Shown: positions 32,194-40,800 of the stretch, one piece after another
Layout: each line of letters begins with the position of its first letter
Numbering within the stretch: position 1 is the first letter of the stretch
Origin: Victivallis lenta
GTDB lineage: Bacteria; Verrucomicrobiota; Lentisphaeria; Victivallales; Victivallaceae
Assembly: GCF_009695545.1 (NCBI RefSeq)
Contig: NZ_VUNS01000001.1
Span: 124,001-188,000 of the forward strand
DNA: 64,000 nucleotides
Direction of reading: 5' to 3'
The notes under the pieces: generated by a model
The model's input: only the letters and a program-made list of their open reading frames with translations
Database searches by the model: none
Told to the model about the DNA's origin: nothing
Made by a program: the position numbers and the translations under genes

Positions 32194-34865
32194 GGTCTGT
32201 CCCCTCCCGGAACGGTTCTGAATTCAGCCCTGATTTCAAGCTCCGCCCCGGGTTCGACCGGCAGCCGGAGCGTCTTCGGCGCATCATGCCAGACCCTGAC
32301 CGGGGCGGACAGGAGCGGCGCGCCGTTCACACTCAATTCCGAAAATTCGACGTAATATATCATGCGTTTCCCATCTTTGCGAATATCCGGGCCGCGAAGC
32401 TGCAGAATCAGCGTGCCGCCGCCCTCCGCCTTGAGTCTGCAATGCCCCTCCTTCGTCTCCCCGGCACCCGCGAACTGCACGAGCCCGCCCTTCCCCTGCG
32501 CGAACCAGCGCGGCTGTTCCCAGTAAGCGGCGTTCCCCTTGTCGCCGAGCAGGACCCGGCCGCCGGAAACCGACGCATCGATCCGGGCGAAATCCGCAGG
32601 GGAAGGCTTTGCCGGCGGCGCTTTTTTCTCTGCCGCCGGCTTCACGACCGGAACCGGTTTCAGCAGCGGCCGGTCAACCAGCGTTTTCCCGTTTTCGCGG
32701 ATCGTGACATGGCCGCCGATCAGGCCGTCGCGGTTGAAACGGACCTCGCACTCGCGCCCTTCGGCAGTCGTGAACTTCACGCCGTCCTGCTCCGCATCGC
32801 GCAGCAGCTGCGTGCCGGCCATCTGCGAAACGCTCCGGTCCGCGGCCTGGAGCACGGTCAGGAAACGGGCCTTCCGCGCCTGTCCGGGCGGCGAAAGCTC
32901 CAGCCGGCAGCGTCCGGACCAGTTCGGTTTTGCAAAAGCCTTTTCGTGGTTCGGAATCTCCCAGTTGCGTCCGTTCGTCCAGAACTCCTTCCCGGGGCCG
33001 CCGATCACTTCGGCTGCGGCCTGTTCCGGCAGCAGCGGGCGGATGAACAGCGCCCCCTCCCCGGCCTCGCTCCGCCAGAGGCCCGGCGAAAGCTCTTCCG
33101 GTTCGTTCTGCGTATGGAGCAGAAAACTCTTTTTCTGATCCGGCTTCACCGATGTGACCCGGTCGTAAATCACGAAGTAATCGGGGGCGACGTAGACGAA
33201 CTGGCGCACGGCCTCGCTGCACTTCTCCGGCGCATAGCAGCCGGTCGCATCTCCGCCGGTGACGGCGTGGTACGGGCTTTTTTCAAAACCGAGCGGACGG
33301 TTCGCCGCCATGCGGCTCTGGCCGCCGTCGTTGAAGACCTTTCCGGGAATGGCCGGCGCATTGGCCGGATACCAGTAAGGCGGCAGAGGCTCGTTCTCCA
33401 TCCGGATCAGAATCGAATTATGCGCGACGGTCTGCGGATAGTAGACCCTGTGATGCGCCGCCGAACCGCGTTCGCCCGTATCGAGCGCCTGAAATCCCTG
33501 TCTGTAGATGATGAAGCTGTTCTCGTCGTAGTGCTGGTGCTGCGTATGGCGCGCCCCGGCTTTGATCGAGGCATAAGTGTCGTTCTCCGTCGCTCCCGAA
33601 CGCACGATCATGAGCCCGAAGGTCGGAAAATAGGCGGCGATATCGCCGGCGAGCACCTGTTCCGGCGGTTCGGCATTCTTCACTTCCGGGTCGAAGCCGG
33701 TCAGGATGAACGGCAGATACGGGTAGGTGCGCAGCGCGAGGATCTTCCGGATATGCGGCGGAATCATCTCCATCACGGCCCGCGCCTGCTTCGCGCGTTC
33801 CGGCTCCGACCCGCCGTAAAAGTGGATCGCCTGCGCAAGATGCGTGTACATGAGGTAGCACGGCATCGCGTTGGTGCCGTGGAACGCATCGCCCCAGCCG
33901 AAATCGAGAAAGCCGTCCTTCGCCGCGCGGCTCGGAATCGCGGCCCAGGAGAACCAGTTGCCGTAATCGCGCATCTGGGTCCAGTGCTCCGTGCCGTCGA
34001 TTCCCGCCGCGCTTTCAAGCACGTGCAGAAAGTTGTAGCTCGCCCACGGATACTGCCCGAAGCTGTAGCCGGAACAGATCGAGGTCAGCAGCCCGCTGCC
34101 GCCCGAAATTTCGTCGCGCAGATTCATCATGGCGGTATTGAGTCTGTACCCGTTCCGCAGCAGCTTCTCCGCCCGCGCATCATCGATGCCGTCGCCGTAA
34201 GCGGCGAGCCCGGCATAGAGCTGCAGCCCCGGTTCGCCGTAGTTGCCGGTCTCGGGGCCGCCGCCGTTGCGCATATAACCCGGATTCTGCATATGTTCGA
34301 CGTGCTTCAGCATCGGCCCGAGGAAGCCGCGCCGTTCCTCCGGCGTCAGTTCGTTGTAAAGCCAGTCGTATGCGACAAGCCCCGAAAGGCGCGTGTTGTT
34401 GAACCACTCCGGCAGAATCCGGCAGCGGTCGCTCCATTCGACGAATTCGACCAGCAGCTTCAGATACCGCTTCGATTTCTCGAAATACGCCCGGTCGCCG
34501 GTCGCAAGATAGAGAATCGCGCATTCGAGCGCTTCGGTGCCGCCGGAGGTTTTCACCGCGTAAATCGCGGCGTTCTGGTCGTTCAGGAGCTTTTTGAAAA
34601 CAAGCTTTCCGCCCTTCATCTCGGCGACATCGGCCTTGAATTCCAGCCCGGGCTCCGCCGGGAGCGCGTCGGTCCGCTTCTTCATGTCGTCGAGCAGCGG
34701 CCTGCAGAGCGTATTCGCCCGTTCCCGGAAGGCCGGGAGCGTCTCGCGCGTCAGGAACATGCGCGGATGGTCCGGCCGGATTCTCCCGGCAAACTCCTCG
34801 AAGGTGGGGGCCGCGCCGAGCGTCAGGACCGCCAGGGCCGCGGCTGCAGTCAATGCGAATTTCAT
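32190..34865 (-). CDS. secreted heparinase II/III-like polysaccharide lyase
   Basis: An exported protein of 891 residues with a signal peptide (MKFALTAAAALAVLTLGAAP). Residues about 25-400 are helical, as in the alpha/alpha toroid of heparinase II/III-type lyases (LARD motifs such as PRMFLTRETLPAFRER, ECAILYLATGD, GLVAYDWLYNELTPEER). From about 430 a beta-sandwich domain contains ARHTQHQHYDENSFIIYRQGFQALDTG, the usual His-rich segment of the family. The last ~150 residues may be an extra carbohydrate-binding module. Related lyases cleave uronic-acid polysaccharides such as heparin, alginate or ulvan. Which one applies cannot be told here. Confidence 0.8.
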   Translation of the reverse strand: MKFALTAAAALAVLTLGAAPTFEEFAGRIRPDHPRMFLTRETLPAFRERANTLCRPLLDDMKKRTDALPAEPGLEFKADVAEMKGGKLVFKKLLNDQNAAIYAVKTSGGTEALECAILYLATGDRAYFEKSKRYLKLLVEFVEWSDRCRILPEWFNNTRLSGLVAYDWLYNELTPEERRGFLGPMLKHVEHMQNPGYMRNGGGPETGNYGEPGLQLYAGLAAYGDGIDDARAEKLLRNGYRLNTAMMNLRDEISGGSGLLTSICSGYSFGQYPWASYNFLHVLESAAGIDGTEHWTQMRDYGNWFSWAAIPSRAAKDGFLDFGWGDAFHGTNAMPCYLMYTHLAQAIHFYGGSEPERAKQARAVMEMIPPHIRKILALRTYPYLPFILTGFDPEVKNAEPPEQVLAGDIAAYFPTFGLMIVRSGATENDTYASIKAGARHTQHQHYDENSFIIYRQGFQALDTGERGSAAHHRVYYPQTVAHNSILIRMENEPLPPYWYPANAPAIPGKVFNDGGQSRMAANRPLGFEKSPYHAVTGGDATGCYAPEKCSEAVRQFVYVAPDYFVIYDRVTSVKPDQKKSFLLHTQNEPEELSPGLWRSEAGEGALFIRPLLPEQAAAEVIGGPGKEFWTNGRNWEIPNHEKAFAKPNWSGRCRLELSPPGQARKARFLTVLQAADRSVSQMAGTQLLRDAEQDGVKFTTAEGRECEVRFNRDGLIGGHVTIRENGKTLVDRPLLKPVPVVKPAAEKKAPPAKPSPADFARIDASVSGGRVLLGDKGNAAYWEQPRWFAQGKGGLVQFAGAGETKEGHCRLKAEGGGTLILQLRGPDIRKDGKRMIYYVEFSELSVNGAPLLSAPVRVWHDAPKTLRLPVEPGAELEIRAEFRTVPGGDRP

Positions 34866-34885
34866 TTTTCCGTCTCCCGGTTTGA

Positions 34886-35707
34886 TCAGTTGCAGGGCGA
34901 GCCGAGCTCGCTGTTGTATCCGGCGCCGAGCGCATTGGTGACTTCGCCGTCCCGGTTGTCGCCGGCGGCGTTGGTCAGTGTGTTGCGCGGATCTTTCGGC
35001 ACCGCCTTGAGTTCGGAATAGCTTCGTTTCTCAACATGGCCGTCCGCATACACGAAGTTCCCCCGGCTTGCCGCCGGCGGGAGCTGGTTCGGGCCGTCAT
35101 CGAGGTTGATGCGCGGATCACCGCCGTGACGGTAGCTCGCAAAGCCGATCGTGTTGAAATGAAAGACCATGCAGCGCGCGTTGTCCCCCATCGAGAGCGC
35201 CTGAGACGGCGCGTGAATCGCCGAGGTCTTGCGGAAGCGCCCGCCGCTGCCGCCGGCAAAGAATCCGGCGTGGAAGAAGGAGTTCACCCCGTAGTGCGAC
35301 CCGCCGAAAGCGGCCTCGACCGTCTTGTGCGTCCTGGAAGAGTCAGACGAAAACGGCCGGGCCTCGCCGGGGCAGACGAACGAACCCTTCGTCACATCCG
35401 CGCCGTACCAGGTCACGCCGCCGTAGGCGCTCCCGCTCGGTTTGCCGGCGGTGTCGGAATTGGAGTGTCCGGAAAGAAGACGGATGAAAACCCGCTTTTC
35501 TATCGGCGCACTCCCCGGCAGGATGAAATCCTGGTTGTCGTTCGAGTACATGATCGAGGCCAGCCCGAGCTGTTTCAGGTTGTTCACGCAGCCCGAGGCC
35601 CGGGCGGCGGAACGCGCCTGGTGCAGCGCCGGCAGCAGCATCGACGCCAGAATCGCGATGATTGCAATAACGACCAGAAGTTCGATCAGGGTAAAGAGCC
35701 GCTTCAT
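34886..35707 (-). CDS. pseudopilin-like protein (DUF1559-type)
   Basis: A 273-residue protein with an N-terminal type IV prepilin-like segment ([20 protein letters not shown]). [17 protein letters not shown], a conserved cysteine CVNNLKQLG, and a C-terminal [15 protein letters not shown] motif (the DG strand of DUF1559-type proteins) follow. It has E5 of the mature helix but leucine instead of glycine just before the cleavage phenylalanine. Such proteins are expanded in Planctomycetes and Lentisphaerae; their job is not established. It is the first gene of the heparinase-ABC operon, with AAGGAAG before the start. An upstream ATG at 35767 lies in the promoter and is rejected. Confidence 0.85.
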   Translation of the reverse strand: MKRLFTLIELLVVIAIIAILASMLLPALHQARSAARASGCVNNLKQLGLASIMYSNDNQDFILPGSAPIEKRVFIRLLSGHSNSDTAGKPSGSAYGGVTWYGADVTKGSFVCPGEARPFSSDSSRTHKTVEAAFGGSHYGVNSFFHAGFFAGGSGGRFRKTSAIHAPSQALSMGDNARCMVFHFNTIGFASYRHGGDPRINLDDGPNQLPPAASRGNFVYADGHVEKRSYSELKAVPKDPRNTLTNAAGDNRDGEVTNALGAGYNSELGSPCN

Positions 35708-35745
35708 TTCCACTTCCTTTCTGTAAGGTTCCGGTACCGGGTCAA

Positions 35746-35761
35746 CTCCTATATAGGAGTA
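35746..35761. promoter_or_regulatory. operator for the GntR-type regulator, pseudopilin side
   Basis: Perfect 16-bp palindrome ACTCCTATATAGGAGT. It overlaps the -10 box and start point of the pseudopilin-heparinase promoter. A second copy of the pattern, ACTCC-N6-GGAGC, lies at the regulator's own promoter 89 bp away. Confidence 0.75.
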
Positions 35762-35787
35762 TAGCAAAAAAGAGGCCGTTTGTCAAT
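35759..35787 (-). promoter_or_regulatory. promoter of the pseudopilin-heparinase-ABC operon
   Basis: TTGACA (35782-35787), exact 17-bp spacer, TATACT (35759-35764) on the minus strand. Predicted start near 35752, inside the palindrome. It should drive seven genes, 11.4 kb, down to the terminator at about 24.24 kb. Confidence 0.8.
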
Positions 35788-35829
35788 AGCCGGAACGAAA
35801 AAAAAACGAAAAAAAACGGACTTTCCCCC

Positions 35830-35858
35830 TGGCAACTCCGTTACAGGAGCACTATAAT
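35830..35858 (+). promoter_or_regulatory. promoter and operator of the GntR-type gene
   Basis: TATAAT at 35853-35858 with a weak -35 (TGGCAA, 35830-35835) at 17 bp. ACTCC-GTTACA-GGAGC (35835-35850) fills the spacer. Its pattern matches the operator across the divergent gap, so the regulator probably represses both directions. Confidence 0.65.
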
Positions 35859-35881
35859 ATAAAGGAAGGAGAAATCTGCAC

Positions 35882-36937
35882 GTGATGGATCGGAAACTCT
35901 GGGAGCAGCTCCCCGTCTACCGGCGGCTGGAGAATGAAGTCAAGCGTCATATCGCCGACCGCCGGCTCAAGCGGCACGACCGGCTGCCCTCCGAGTCGCA
36001 GCTGGCCGCCGAGTACGGCGTGAGCATCGGAACGGTGCGCAAGGCGCTGAACAATCTCGTGACGGAGAAGATCATCTACCGCCGCCACGGTCAGGGAACG
36101 TTTGTCTCCCCGCGCAGCCGCAAAGGGAGGATTCTCGTCGTCGCCGGCAGATACGGGGCGGACTCCGGGCTCGGCGAAGATTTCCTGAACTTCCTGTTCG
36201 GCGCGCTCGACGAAGCGAATTCGGCCGACCTGCCCTGCGAACCGGCGCTGGTCGAGCTCGAAGATTTTTTCCGCAATCTCGACGATGTCCGGATGATCTA
36301 CCCCGAAACGGTCGGCGTGCTGTTCTTCCGCGGCCACGAAAACCTGCTCCGGGCGGAAAAAGCGCTCGAAAAGCAGGAGCTGCCGTTCCTCTTCTACGGG
36401 CCGAATCTGTACGGAGAGAAATCGAAGCGTTACTCGACCGTCCACCACAACGAAGCCTCCGTCGCGGCGCTGCTGGCGGAGTGCTATGCGTCGCGCGGTT
36501 TCCGCCGCGTGCTGTCGCTCGAGGACGGCAATGACATCACCCGCGCCCGCGTCCGGCTGCTGACCGAAGCGCTCGCCGGCTCCGGCATCGCGTGCGAAAG
36601 CCGCAGCTGGCCCGAACTTTCGCGGCAGCCGGAAGAGCTGCGCCGCCTGGCCGGGGAATTCGACGTGATCAGCGCCGCCGTCACGCAGACCGCCATCGAA
36701 GCGGTCCAGATCCTCGAGCGCGATCTCCGCCTCCGCGTGCCGGACACGATCGCCGCCGCCGGAATCGACAATACCCCCGGCAGCTGGCAGCTCCGCCCTC
36801 AGTTGACCGTGGTGGACCTCTGCAACGGCGAGAACGGCCGGCTCTGCATCCGCAAATTCAGCGAGCTCATCACCGCCGGCAGCCGCCCGTTCCATCTCGA
36901 CGGCAAGCTGGCGCTCATCCGGCGCGAAAGCTGCTGA
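35882..36937 (+). CDS. GntR-type regulator with LacI-like sensor domain
   Basis: A 351-residue regulator. Residues about 10-80 form a GntR winged helix (DRLPSESQLAAEYGVSIGTVRKALNNLVTEKIIYRRHGQGTFV). The rest resembles a periplasmic-binding-protein fold as in LacI family sensors (GRILVVAGRYG, GVLFFRG, VPDTIAAAGIDNTPG, then a C-terminal LI.RESC end). This is the AraR-type chimeric architecture of sugar-responsive repressors. It is divergent from the pseudopilin-heparinase-ABC operon and should control it through the two ACTCC-N6-GGAG palindromes. Starts GTG 35882 and ATG 35885 are both possible; GGAAGGAG lies 10-13 nt upstream. Confidence 0.9.
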   Translation: MMDRKLWEQLPVYRRLENEVKRHIADRRLKRHDRLPSESQLAAEYGVSIGTVRKALNNLVTEKIIYRRHGQGTFVSPRSRKGRILVVAGRYGADSGLGEDFLNFLFGALDEANSADLPCEPALVELEDFFRNLDDVRMIYPETVGVLFFRGHENLLRAEKALEKQELPFLFYGPNLYGEKSKRYSTVHHNEASVAALLAECYASRGFRRVLSLEDGNDITRARVRLLTEALAGSGIACESRSWPELSRQPEELRRLAGEFDVISAAVTQTAIEAVQILERDLRLRVPDTIAAAGIDNTPGSWQLRPQLTVVDLCNGENGRLCIRKFSELITAGSRPFHLDGKLALIRRESC

Positions 36938-36961
36938 GCGGAACAGCGGCTGTTCTCCGGC

Positions 36962-37747
36962 TTACTCCGTATTGACGTGCCCCAGCGAGTGGGCTTTGCG
37001 GTATTCCGCCGGCGTCTGCCCGTACAGCGCGCGGAACCGGCGGCGGAAGTAGGCGAGGTCGTTGAAGCCGGATTCGTAGGCGACCTCCTTCACATTGAGT
37101 TTTCCCGCCAGCAGCAGCCGGCAGGCGTGGGCGAGACGCACCCGGTTGATCTCTTCGGTCACCGTGCATCCCCAGCTGCGGCGGCAGAGCCGGTTCAGGT
37201 AGTCGGCACTGCACTGCAGCTCCTCCGCCAGAAGCGCCGTCGAGAGCGACTCGTCGAAGTGAAGCCGGATATGGGTCCGGGCGCGCTCTGCCAGTCCGGA
37301 AGCGGCCTTCTCCTCTTTCCCTTCCGAACGCCGGCCCGCCTCCAGCAGCAGAAGCTCCGCAAGCAGATCGGCGCCGGGACCGGGACCGCTTTCGCGGAGC
37401 TCCGAAAGCAGGAGCCGGTAGTACTCCCCGAACCGCCCGGGGCGGCCGGAACGCCCGCTCGACGGCATCGCCTCAAGCCGCGCACCCCCTTCCGCGCCGC
37501 GCGGGACGAAGTGCCCCCAGTAAAACACGAGCTGCGGCTCGTAGGCGGCAAGCCCGCCGTGACGGCGGCCGGGACGCAGCAGCAGCCACTCCCCCGCCGA
37601 AAGCCGGAACGTCCGCCCGGCCTCGAACATCTCAAGTTTCCCGGCATCGACATAGATCAGTTCATAGCTGTCGATGACCCGGGTGCCGTGCCGCCCGCGG
37701 CCGCGCGACACGAACCGCCCGGCATTCAGCATCCGCACCGTCTCCAT
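36962..37747 (-). CDS. AraC-family transcriptional regulator
   Basis: A 261-residue AraC/XylS-type regulator. It has an N-terminal cupin sensor (YELIYVDAGKLEMFEAG, LSAGEWLLLRPGRRH) and a C-terminal double helix-turn-helix. The latter includes LLAEELQCSADYLNRLCRRSWGC and VKEVAYESGFNDLAYFRRRFRALYGQTPAEYRK. The frame continues 15 codons upstream, but ATG at 37747 has GGAGG just before it. It ends against the convergent GntR gene and lies directly downstream of the 1581-residue glycosidase gene, which it may control. A small hairpin GAACAGC-G-GCTGTTC (36942-36956) separates the convergent ends. Confidence 0.9.
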   Translation of the reverse strand: METVRMLNAGRFVSRGRGRHGTRVIDSYELIYVDAGKLEMFEAGRTFRLSAGEWLLLRPGRRHGGLAAYEPQLVFYWGHFVPRGAEGGARLEAMPSSGRSGRPGRFGEYYRLLLSELRESGPGPGADLLAELLLLEAGRRSEGKEEKAASGLAERARTHIRLHFDESLSTALLAEELQCSADYLNRLCRRSWGCTVTEEINRVRLAHACRLLLAGKLNVKEVAYESGFNDLAYFRRRFRALYGQTPAEYRKAHSLGHVNTE

Positions 37748-37779
37748 AGTTCCTCCCCCTCCGGTTGCCGCCTGGACCA

Positions 37780-37815
37780 CGCTATTTAACATAGCGCAGC
37801 CGGGCCGGATTGCAA
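37780..37815 (-). promoter_or_regulatory. AraC-gene promoter with inverted repeat CGCTAT-N5-ATAGCG
   Basis: TTGCAA (37810-37815), 16-bp spacer, TATGTT (37788-37793) on the minus strand. The perfect inverted repeat CGCTAT-TTAAC-ATAGCG (37780-37796) covers the -10 box, so it looks like an operator, possibly for autoregulation. The hairpin could instead mark the end of the glycosidase transcript, but no T run follows. Confidence 0.5.
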
Positions 37816-37844
37816 GCCCGGAGGGAGAGGGAGGCGGAGCGGCG

Positions 37845-40800
37845 CTATTTGATCAGGACCCCCATCCGGTTCGCGTCGAACGGAATCATGCCGCCGCCGA
37901 GCTCGACGACGCGCTCCTTTCCCTGTCCGTCGCGGTTCACGATGCGGAGCGACATGCCGTCCCCGGGGACCATATTTCCGCGCGGAATGACGACATCGAG
38001 GTCGATGTGCTCCGCTGTGCGGCGCAGCACCCGGACGCACTCGTCGGCGCTCACGGCCGTTTCGATCCCGTACCGGCCGTTCCAGCGGTAGCTGTGGCTC
38101 CTGCCGCCGACGGCCGAGAAGCCGTATTCGCGGTAGCCGTCCTTATCCGAAATGCCGACGCTGAACACGTCGCCGCCGGTCCGGATGGTGCCGAGCTCCC
38201 CGGTCTGCACCGGCGTGTCGTCGTAAATCCGGGCGACGAAACGGAACGCCTCCGGCGCCTCGAAAAGCTGGTAATCGACTTTGAACTCATCGGCGGAAAA
38301 GCTTTTCGCCAGCCGGGAGAAATCCACTTCTCCGGCAAGCGGCTGCGGCTGGAAGGCCGTCATCCTGCCGTTGGCGGTGAATTCTCCGCCGTTCCACACG
38401 GTCCGGATGTCGTAGAGCTCGACGCCGTTCACGTCGCGATTCGTGAAGTTGTTGTCCCGGCGGGTGAGCGCAATCGGGACAATGACCGTTTCTCCGGGCT
38501 TGATCCCCTTGCGCCGGATCACCTCGGGCGTGAAGAACGAGCTCATCATCTTCGGAATCAGCTCGACGTCCGCCGGCTTCCCGGAGTTGTTGCGAACGAT
38601 GACCGCACGGCCGGTCCCCTCCACGCTGACGGGAGGAGCGGGATTCAGATAAAAGACAGTGGGGACGATCTTCCGCCCGCCGCCGAACGTTCCGCCGAGG
38701 GCGTAATGAGCCGCCTCGAAGCCGGGACCGGACTTCAGCGTCGCAACGCAGCGCGCAGCCTGGCCGGGGGCCAGCTCCAGCCGCGCCGGCTCAAAGGAAA
38801 CCGCGAGATTCTCCGCACCGCTGCCGGACGGCGTGACCGTCACGGGTTCGCCGCCCTCATTCGAATAGTAGAGTTCCAGCTCGACCGGTTCACCTTCGAC
38901 CAGGTACTGATCGAAATTGCGCGTCACGTTGCCCGGCACGACATAGACGGCCTCGCTGACGTCGCCGGGCTCGCGGCGCGGGGAAACTGCGGACGGACGG
39001 AAAGCGGGGATGAAGCTCGCATCCCCGGTCAGGGCGGAAAGATCCACATTGCGGAAATAATTCACAAAGCGATCGGTCAGCTTCAGGACATAGTCGCCGT
39101 CCGGGGCCGGCCGGCGGTTGCCGTACTGGTCGAAATGCTCGGCTCCGGCGCTGCCGGGCAGCGTGAATTCGACCTCGGAGGGGAGCCTGTTCCAGAGCAC
39201 GGCGGCGCCCTTTCCCTCCCCGTCCCGGAACAGGTATGCATGCACGCTGCCGTCGGCGAGCGTGACCCGGCCGACCGGAGTCAGCCCCGGATAAAAGCGG
39301 TTTTTGAACGGCTCGACCGCGCTGACCGAAGTCGCATCGGCATGTGGAATCATCGCCGCGCCGATGTCGTAGAAGATCGCCATCTCGACTCCGGCGCAAA
39401 GCAGGATCGGCGCTTTTTTGGTGATGAGTTCATCCAGCGAGCGGAAGGTGTGAAAGACGCTGCCCGACTCCGTATCCCAGACCTTCCAGCCCGGATAGAG
39501 CTTTTCGTATTCGCCGCGCGCCTTCAGCAGATTTTCGAAACCGTTGCCGTTGACCTCGACGCCGTACAGGTGCACGCCGATCACGCCGTCGGCGAACGCA
39601 TTGCCGTTCTGTTCATGACATTCGCGCAGATACCCGACCGGGATCGAGTTCAGATTGCCGAGCAGAACCGTCGCTTTCGGGTCGACCTCCTTCACTGCGT
39701 TGTAGAACGGACGGTTGAACTGAATCCATTCGCGGGCGTCGGCGCGCGGCAGCCAGCCGCCGTCGAGATTCGGCTCATTCGAAAAGTTCCAGAAGTCGAT
39801 CAGTCCCTCCGACGCCCGGACCGTGTCGCGGAAATAATCCGTCAGCTCGATCGGCTGCATGAACTTGCTGCGGATTTTGGACTGGTCTCCGCGCTGCAGC
39901 AGCGAGCCGACCAGAAACCCGGCCTCCTTCATCGGGCGGATCATCTCAAGGCAGCTGCGCCAGAGCGGCGTGCCGCTCGGGCTGACGAAATCAAGTTCGC
40001 CGAAGTAGACCGTTCCGACGCCCATGCCGATCAGCTCCTTCGCCTCCAGCTCCGGCTGCAGCGGCGGCGTGTGCCCGATGAAGTGCCCGTACCACATGCC
40101 GCTGAAACGGTTCATGACCGGAGCTTTCTCATATTTGTTGATGTAGAGCTCGCGGTCGGCGAGAAATTTTCCCTCCGGCGTGCGGGCCCTGACGATGCAG
40201 TTGAAAAACCCGTTCGGCAGCTCGGAAACATCGAACTTCACCTCGCTCCGTCCGGCGGGGACGGAGAGTTCCAGATCCTTCTTCAACAGCGATTTGCCGG
40301 AGAAGTAGTCCACAACCTCGCAGACGAGCTTCGCCTTCTTCGCGTCGGGTGAATCGAGCACGGCCGTGATCTCGTTCTTCTCTCCGGCGATCAGGTGCGA
40401 ATAGCGGTGATCGATGCGGATCAGCATATCGAAATCGACCGGCAGCATCCGGGTGATCTTGAAATTCCGGAGCGACACGGTCCGTCCCACCCGCGCTCCG
40501 ATCGCGAACAGAATCCGGCCGCTGCGCATATTGTTGCGGAAGTTCTCGCCGGCTTTCCCCTTGTAGACAAAGTGCTTCCAGTCGTTCGTCACCGTCGCGT
40601 CCCCTTCGCAGCGGAAGCCGAAGGTCACCCAGTTCGAATTGGCGAGGAAGTCGGCGCCGAGCCCCCAGAACGGCTCCTTGTCGGTCTTCGCGTCGAACTC
40701 GAGGAGCAGCGTCTCGCCGGCCAGCACGGTGAAGGCCGGCAGCAGCAGCCGGCAGCTCTCCGAAAGATGGTCCGGGTAGGTGAAATGATAAGCTCCGTCG

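Noticed and set aside
32286-35021. 911-residue open frame antisense to the heparinase-like gene
   Set aside because: Mirror of a well-supported gene; no start signal and no recognisable domain.
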